8,738 nucleotides of DNA, taken from Anaerolineales bacterium (GTDB lineage: Bacteria; Chloroflexota; Anaerolineae; Anaerolineales; Villigracilaceae). A model generated the notes under the pieces. It was not told where the DNA came from, ran no database searches, and saw only the letters and a program-made list of their open reading frames with translations. Position numbers and translations under genes: made by a program. Positions within the stretch are counted from its first letter, which is position 1, and the number at the start of each line of letters is the position of its first letter. Location of the stretch: positions 1 to 8,738 of the forward strand of contig JAICRQ010000122.1 in assembly GCA_025966435.1 (NCBI GenBank), given 5' to 3'. This document shows, one piece after another, positions 4,801 to 8,738 of the stretch.

Positions 4801-6180
4801 ATGTCCCGCAAGATTTACATGATCTTGAGCACTCTGCTCATTTTTGCTTTTGCTCTGACCGCATGTGGCGCGCCTGCCACGCAGGCCCCTGCCGCAACGG
4901 ATGAACCGGCAGCCACGGAGCCCTCTGCCGCCACCGAAGCGCCTGCCGCGACGGAGGAACCCGCAGCTACAGAGGCGCCTGCCGGTGAGCCGGTCACGAT
5001 CACCTGGTGGCATATTACCACCAAAGACCCGGGTCTTTCCGACTGGCAGAAGATGGCGGATGATTACATGGCGGCACATCCGAATGTCAACATCGAGATC
5101 ACCGTCCTCGAAAATGAGGCATTCAAGACCAAACTCACCACTGTTATGCAGTCTGGCGATCCTCCGGACGTCTTCCAGAGTTGGGGCGGCGGCGGGTTCA
5201 ATCAACAGGTCGAAGCTGGTCTGCTGAAGGACATCACTGCAGATTTGGAAGCGGATCCCGCATGGAAAGATAGCTTTGCGCCCGGTGCTCTGGGCGTCTA
5301 CAGTTACCAGGGCAAGAACTATGGCGTGCCGTGGGATATGGGTATGGTTGGCTTCTGGTACAACAAGGACCTCTTCGAACAGGCTGGTATCGATGCTCCT
5401 CCCGCCACCTGGGACGAGTTCCTCGAGGATGTGCAAACCTTGAAAGACGCGGGCATTACTCCGATCTCCATTGGTGAGGGAGACAAATGGCCCGGCATGC
5501 ACTTCTGGAACTACCTCGCGACCCGCATCTGCGGACAGGAAAAATTTGAAGCTGCCATGGCCCGCACAGGTTCCTTTAGCGATCCGTGCTTTGTTGAAGC
5601 TGGCGTGAAGCTCCAGGAATTACTCGCCCTCGAGCCGTTCCAGGAAGGTTTCCTGGGCGCGACCCATGACGAAATGCAGGCAACCTTTGGCAATGGCCAG
5701 GCTGCCATGGAGCTCTCGGGCCAGTGGGCGCCATCCACACAGGCTGCCAACGCCGCGGATCAGGTAGGCGTTGAGAACCTTGGTTTGTTTGGCTTCCCGG
5801 CTGTTGATGGTGGTGCCGGCGCCGGGACCGATGTGGTCGGCGGCGGCAACGGGTTTGCAATCGGCAAGAACGCCGAACCGGAGGCGATTGACTTTGTCAA
5901 ATACCTGACCAGCGTCGAGAACCAGACGGTCATCGCCGCTAACGGATCGGGCATCCCGGTCGTGAAAGGCGCCGAGCAAGGGCTGACCGATCCCAACATG
6001 CTGCAGGTGGCAGAGACGTTTGCAGCCGCGGATTACTTCCAGCTTTACTACGATCAGTTCCTGCCTCCGGCTACGGGGTCCGTTTTGAACGACTCCGTGC
6101 AGGGAATCTTCGCCGGTACGCTGACACCCGAAGAGGTGGCACAGGCAGTGGAAGATTCGGTTGCGCAAGAAATAGAGTAA
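4801..6180 (+). CDS. Extracellular solute-binding lipoprotein, family 1 (carbohydrate ABC transporter)
   Basis: This 459-residue protein is the substrate receptor of the uptake system. It has a lipoprotein signal peptide with basic start SRK, a hydrophobic core at residues 5-18 and lipobox LTAC with lipid-anchored Cys22. A repetitive Ala/Pro/Thr/Glu linker (23-64) comes next, then a family-1 binding domain starting VTITWWHITT at 65. Typical features are the ENEAFKTKLTTVMQSGDPPDVFQSWGG block, the YGVPWDMGMVGFWYNKDLFEQAGI block and a WDEF segment. These are shared with receptors for xylo-, malto- and raffinose-type oligosaccharides, and the exact sugar cannot be read from the sequence. Abundant Trp/Tyr residues fit sugar stacking. 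The start has AAAAGGAG five to six bases upstream. Linkage to a GH8 hydrolase favours xylo- or other beta-oligosaccharides. Confidence 0.93.
   Translation: MSRKIYMILSTLLIFAFALTACGAPATQAPAATDEPAATEPSAATEAPAATEEPAATEAPAGEPVTITWWHITTKDPGLSDWQKMADDYMAAHPNVNIEITVLENEAFKTKLTTVMQSGDPPDVFQSWGGGGFNQQVEAGLLKDITADLEADPAWKDSFAPGALGVYSYQGKNYGVPWDMGMVGFWYNKDLFEQAGIDAPPATWDEFLEDVQTLKDAGITPISIGEGDKWPGMHFWNYLATRICGQEKFEAAMARTGSFSDPCFVEAGVKLQELLALEPFQEGFLGATHDEMQATFGNGQAAMELSGQWAPSTQAANAADQVGVENLGLFGFPAVDGGAGAGTDVVGGGNGFAIGKNAEPEAIDFVKYLTSVENQTVIAANGSGIPVVKGAEQGLTDPNMLQVAETFAAADYFQLYYDQFLPPATGSVLNDSVQGIFAGTLTPEEVAQAVEDSVAQEIE
4885..4983 (+). repeat. Low-complexity repeat encoding the PAATE-type linker of the binding protein
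   Basis: Codons for residues 29-61 encode five imperfect copies of a 5-7 residue unit around PAATE (APAATDE, PAATE, PSAATEA, PAATEE, PAATEA). It forms a flexible, acidic tether between lipid-anchored Cys22 and the sugar-binding domain. The DNA copies differ at third positions, so the repeat is old or selected at protein level and not a fresh tandem duplication. Confidence 0.8.
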
Positions 6181-6204
6181 GTCAGCAAGCCTGGGCAGTT
6201 GAAA

Positions 6205-6258
6205 AGGCTTCGTGACGCCCCATCGCAAACTTGCGTCACCGCAGGCGTCACGAAGCCT
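6205..6258 (+). repeat. Perfect 15-bp stem-loop between binding-protein and permease genes
   Basis: AGGCTTCGTGACGCC (6205-6219) is exactly complementary to GGCGTCACGAAGCCT (6244-6258), with a 24-nt loop. The loop contains a further GCGTCAC (6233-6239) that could pair with the left arm instead, and a small CGCA-AACT-TGCG hairpin. No T-tract follows, so it is not a classical terminator. It more likely protects the 3' end of the binding-protein message or lowers permease expression, as known for malE-malF-type operons. It sits 25 nt after the binding-protein stop and 17 nt before the permease start. Confidence 0.8.
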
Positions 6259-6275
6259 CACCAAAGGAATCTCTC

Positions 6276-7220
6276 ATGCAGCAACTTCCTGCCATTCCCA
6301 ACATCCTGAAACTAAAGCGCGAATCGAGCGTCCCGCGGCGTTTGCAAGACACGCTGCTGATCGCTCTGTTCCTATCGCCTGCACTTGTTCTTTTCCTTCT
6401 TTTTGTGATCTATCCCATCTTTCGCTCGCTCTATTTCAGTATGTTCGATTGGAATGGTTTGGGACCGGCCGTGGACTTTGTGGGGCTAAAAAACTTTACG
6501 GACATCATGACGGATAAAGTATTTCTAAAAGCGCTTGGGAATGTGGGGTTGATCGTAGCATTCTCGCTGGGGCTGCAACTGCCCCTCGCGCTGGCGCTGG
6601 CCGTCATGGTGGGACGCGACCTGCCCGGGCGCGGTATGTTCCGTACCATTTTCTTCCTCCCCTATGTCCTTTCTGAAGTCAATGTCGCGATCATGTGGAT
6701 GCTGCTTTTCAATCCCAACCCAGATCGCGGCTTGATCAACGCGGTCGCGGTGGCGCTCGGTGGTGAACCCGTGGGCTGGCTCAGTGATACGGACATTGTC
6801 TTGTGGTCCGTCTTCATTGCACTGACATGGAAATATTTTGGCTTCCACATGCTCCTGTATCTGGCGGGGTTGCAGAACATCCCTGCAGAGCTGGAAGAGG
6901 CGGCACGGATCGATGGCGCGAATAGTTTTCAAAATTTCTTTTACATCACCCTGCCTTTGCTGGGCAGCACGATCCGCACCACCGTGTATCTATCCGTGCT
7001 GGGCTCGATCCAGCAGTTCATCCTGGTCTGGATCATGACCAAGGGAGGGCCGGTCAATGCGAGCGAGACGCTGGCGACGTATATGTATCGCTTCGGCTTT
7101 GTGCGCTTCCAACTGGGCTACGGTTCGGCGGTGGCGATCTATATGTTTCTGATCTGCCTGATCTTTTCGCTGATCTACCAGCGTCTGTCGCGCCAGCCCG
7201 ATTATTTGACCGGTCTTTAG
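6276..7220 (+). CDS. Sugar ABC transporter permease, MalF/UgpA type (CUT1 family)
   Basis: This 314-residue inner-membrane protein has six predicted spans, the first at about residues 25-48 (LLIALFLSPALVLFLLFVIY). The segment FRSLYFSMFDWNG after span 1 and VGLKNFTDIM are standard for this family. The ATPase-docking EAA loop is intact: E208-A-A-R-I-D-G214 with I224-T-L-P227. It would form the channel with the next permease. The start at 6276 has AAAGGA about eight bases upstream. An in-frame ATG at 6231 would lie in the stem-loop and add an Arg/His-rich tail, so I reject it. The gene is 13 bp from the next permease. Confidence 0.93.
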   Translation: MQQLPAIPNILKLKRESSVPRRLQDTLLIALFLSPALVLFLLFVIYPIFRSLYFSMFDWNGLGPAVDFVGLKNFTDIMTDKVFLKALGNVGLIVAFSLGLQLPLALALAVMVGRDLPGRGMFRTIFFLPYVLSEVNVAIMWMLLFNPNPDRGLINAVAVALGGEPVGWLSDTDIVLWSVFIALTWKYFGFHMLLYLAGLQNIPAELEEAARIDGANSFQNFFYITLPLLGSTIRTTVYLSVLGSIQQFILVWIMTKGGPVNASETLATYMYRFGFVRFQLGYGSAVAIYMFLICLIFSLIYQRLSRQPDYLTGL

Positions 7221-7233
7221 GAAGGACGATTTC

Positions 7234-8115
7234 ATGGCAACTGCTTACGCATCTACAGCTTCCTCTTCGCGCCAGACGCAAAAAATAATTACCAGGATCA
7301 TTCAGTACTTCATTCTCTCCATCATCGTCGTCATCATGTTTGTGCCGATCGTGATCCTGCTCTTTGGCAGCCTCAAGACGACCGGCGAGATGTATTCCCA
7401 GCCGTATACGATTCCCAACCCGCCGCACTGGGAGAACCTGTGGGGGGTTCTGTCCACGCCTGTATTCTGGACGATGTTAAAGAACAGCGTCATCGTGATG
7501 CTCGGGACCACAGCAGGCGTGGTGTTCGTCTGTGGGCTGGCGGCATTTGTGTTTTCCCGGCTGGAGTTTCGCGGCAAAAGCTGGCTCTTCAACCTCTTCA
7601 CCCTGGGATTGATGTTTCCCATTAACGTGGCAATTCTGCCTGTTTATTTTGTTCTGCGGCAATTGAACGAGAATAACGTCCCCCTGATCGATTCCCTGAT
7701 TGGCGTCATCCTGGTGCAGCTTGCTTTTCAAATCTCAGGAAACATCTTGATCCTGCGCGGGTTCTTCACTTCCATTCCCTCCGAATTGCAGGATGCTGCA
7801 TACATCGATGGCTGCAATAACTTTGACTTCTTCTGGCGCATCCTCCTTCCGTTGGCGAAACCCGCGCTGGCGGCGGTCGCGGCGCTGACCATGATCGTCA
7901 GCTGGAACGATCTGCTGGTGCCCCTCGTGGTCTTAAACAGTGATGAGCTATGGACCTTACCATTAGGCACCATGCAATTCCAGGGGCAATATGCCACAGA
8001 TTTGGCTCTGGTATCCGCATTTGTGGCATTATCTGCCATCCCGACTGTCATCTTCTATATCTTTGCCGAGCGCCAGATCGTCTCGGGGCTCACGGCGGGC
8101 GCGGTCAAGGGGTGA
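7234..8115 (+). CDS. Sugar ABC transporter permease, MalG/UgpE type (CUT1 family)
   Basis: This 293-residue inner-membrane protein has six predicted spans. The N-terminus is Ser/Thr-rich and the first span is at about 25-45 (FILSIIVVIMFVPIVILLFG). The family pattern FGSLKTTGEMY follows span 1. The EAA loop reads Q186-D-A-A-Y-I-D-G193 with I203-L-L-P206, so the usual first Glu is Asp187, a conservative change common in MalG-type subunits. The C-terminus IVSGLTAGAVKG is the standard ending of this subfamily. GGAAGGA lies about seven bases upstream of the ATG. No cognate ATPase gene follows, as is usual where a shared MsmK-like ATPase serves several CUT1 systems. Confidence 0.93.
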   Translation: MATAYASTASSSRQTQKIITRIIQYFILSIIVVIMFVPIVILLFGSLKTTGEMYSQPYTIPNPPHWENLWGVLSTPVFWTMLKNSVIVMLGTTAGVVFVCGLAAFVFSRLEFRGKSWLFNLFTLGLMFPINVAILPVYFVLRQLNENNVPLIDSLIGVILVQLAFQISGNILILRGFFTSIPSELQDAAYIDGCNNFDFFWRILLPLAKPALAAVAALTMIVSWNDLLVPLVVLNSDELWTLPLGTMQFQGQYATDLALVSAFVALSAIPTVIFYIFAERQIVSGLTAGAVKG

Positions 8116-8133
8116 TGAACGCTTCCTACAAGG

Positions 8134-8738
8134 ATGACTAAAACTGATATGCGCCGCATCGTTTCCATGATCCTCATCCTTGCATTTGCATCAGGTCTGG
8201 TGAGCTGCTCCACTACTCCAAGACCTCTATCTCCATCGATAAGCGTAACCCCGGTCGCTGCGACGCAGCTTCCGTCTGGCGCGTTTGCCAGCGGAGAGTA
8301 TCAAAATTTATTCAAGGAGTACCTCGGCAAATCGGATACGGAGATACAAGCCAAAATCGATGCCGCCTGGGATCAGCTCTTTTATGGAAATGATGACTCG
8401 GAACGCGTGTATTATCCCGTCGGTGATGACATGGCGTACATCGCGGATATCGGTAACGGCGACATCCGCTCCGAGGGAATGTCCTACGGCATGATGATCG
8501 CGGTCCAGCTGGACAAAAAGGAAGAGCTCGACCGTTTATGGAAGTGGGCGAAAACGTACATGTACCAGTCTGAGGGCCCCTTCCAGGGATATTTTGCCTG
8601 GCATTGCACCTTCGAAGGCGAACAACTGGATGCCAACCCCGCCTCGGATGGCGAAGAGTGGTTTACGACGGCCTTATTTTTTGCTTCGGCGCGCTGGGGC
8701 GATGGCGAAGGGATTTACAATTACCGGGCGCAGGCACA
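8134..8738 (+). CDS. Glycoside hydrolase family 8 lipoprotein, exo-oligoxylanase-like (3' end outside window)
   Basis: The frame is open for 201 codons to the window edge. A signal peptide with lipobox LVSC (Cys25) and a Thr/Ser/Pro linker (about 26-50) precede a GH8 catalytic domain. The block [16 protein letters not shown] holds the proton-donor candidate Glu114, and PASDGEEWF (169-177) holds the conserved Asp172. FQGYFAW and [12 protein letters not shown] are also family segments. From memory this matches the reducing-end xylose-releasing exo-oligoxylanase (Rex, EC 3.2.1.156) branch better than cellulases or chitosanases. The general-base Asp lies beyond the window. Neither start has ideal spacing: AAGG abuts ATG 8134, while AAGGA lies 14 bases before ATG 8149, which would give a tidy MRR start. 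It begins 18 bp after the permease stop, so it is part of the same operon. Confidence 0.88.
   Translation, partial: MTKTDMRRIVSMILILAFASGLVSCSTTPRPLSPSISVTPVAATQLPSGAFASGEYQNLFKEYLGKSDTEIQAKIDAAWDQLFYGNDDSERVYYPVGDDMAYIADIGNGDIRSEGMSYGMMIAVQLDKKEELDRLWKWAKTYMYQSEGPFQGYFAWHCTFEGEQLDANPASDGEEWFTTALFFASARWGDGEGIYNYRAQA

Noticed and set aside
4885..4983. Short tandem repeats as a CRISPR-like or mobile repeat
   Set aside because: The repeat is in frame in the lipoprotein linker with no spacers, and is explained by the protein's low-complexity tether.
5620..6264. Long antisense frame opposite the binding-protein gene (214 codons), and similar ones at 4786-5502 and 3688-4104
   Set aside because: They are shadows of GC-rich coding genes on the other strand, with no recognisable domains and no ribosome sites.
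6231..6275. Longer start for the MalF-type permease
   Set aside because: It lies within the stem-loop, encodes an Arg/His-rich tail and has no ribosome site, while ATG 6276 has one.
8285..8494. Small frame inside the GH8 gene
   Set aside because: It overlaps a clear GH8 catalytic region in another frame, and its Ser/Arg-rich product has no features.

Overview
The window is 8.7 kb of bacterial DNA of moderately high GC. It holds two divergent gene groups that meet at an intergenic region of about 0.2 kb (3401-3606). The style suggests a Chloroflexota bacterium, probably Anaerolineae-like. The substrate-binding lipoprotein has a long Ala/Thr/Pro/Glu linker after its lipid-anchored Cys, the sensor kinase has a 'RLQWKLTLSYAIVTVGTV'-type N-terminus, and a sugar ABC operon lacks its own ATPase. 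This assignment is from recollection of such proteins and is not proven here.

Left arm, minus strand, 3400 down to 1: a compact export/sensing operon. It begins with a 36-residue single-span membrane microprotein that has a near-perfect Shine-Dalgarno sequence. The microprotein's stop codon overlaps the start of an ABC-2 type permease (TAATG). A BcrA/CcmA-type ATPase follows, then a second ABC-2 permease, then the N-terminal half of a membrane sensor histidine kinase that runs off the left edge. Both permeases are exactly 268 aa if started at their shared MFL(K/R)L sequence, and both end in RQDLGG, so they look like diverged duplicates flanking one ATPase. The arrangement resembles exporter and antibiotic-resistance operons with a built-in two-component sensor. 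A response regulator would be expected beyond base 1. The substrate cannot be read from the sequence.

Middle: a good sigma70-like promoter (3520-3548) drives a LacI-family repressor gene. A perfect 36-bp palindrome (3546-3581) lies over its -10 box and expected start site and is almost certainly the operator. The 174 nt between lacI and the next gene contains a possible 20-codon leader ORF with rare Leu codons and several inverted repeats.

Right arm, plus strand, 4801 to the right end: a CUT1-type carbohydrate uptake cassette. It encodes a solute-binding lipoprotein, two MalF/MalG-type permeases, and then the first 201 codons of a glycoside hydrolase family 8 enzyme. The hydrolase resembles reducing-end xylose-releasing exo-oligoxylanase but carries a lipoprotein signal peptide. 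A perfect 15-bp stem-loop sits between the binding protein and the first permease, a common arrangement for raising binding-protein yield. The likely picture is surface trimming of xylo-oligosaccharides (or a related beta-glycan) by the anchored hydrolase, capture by the binding protein, import by the two permeases with an ATPase encoded elsewhere, and repression by LacI until an inducing sugar appears.

I saw no rRNA, tRNA, CRISPR array, insertion sequence or phage gene.
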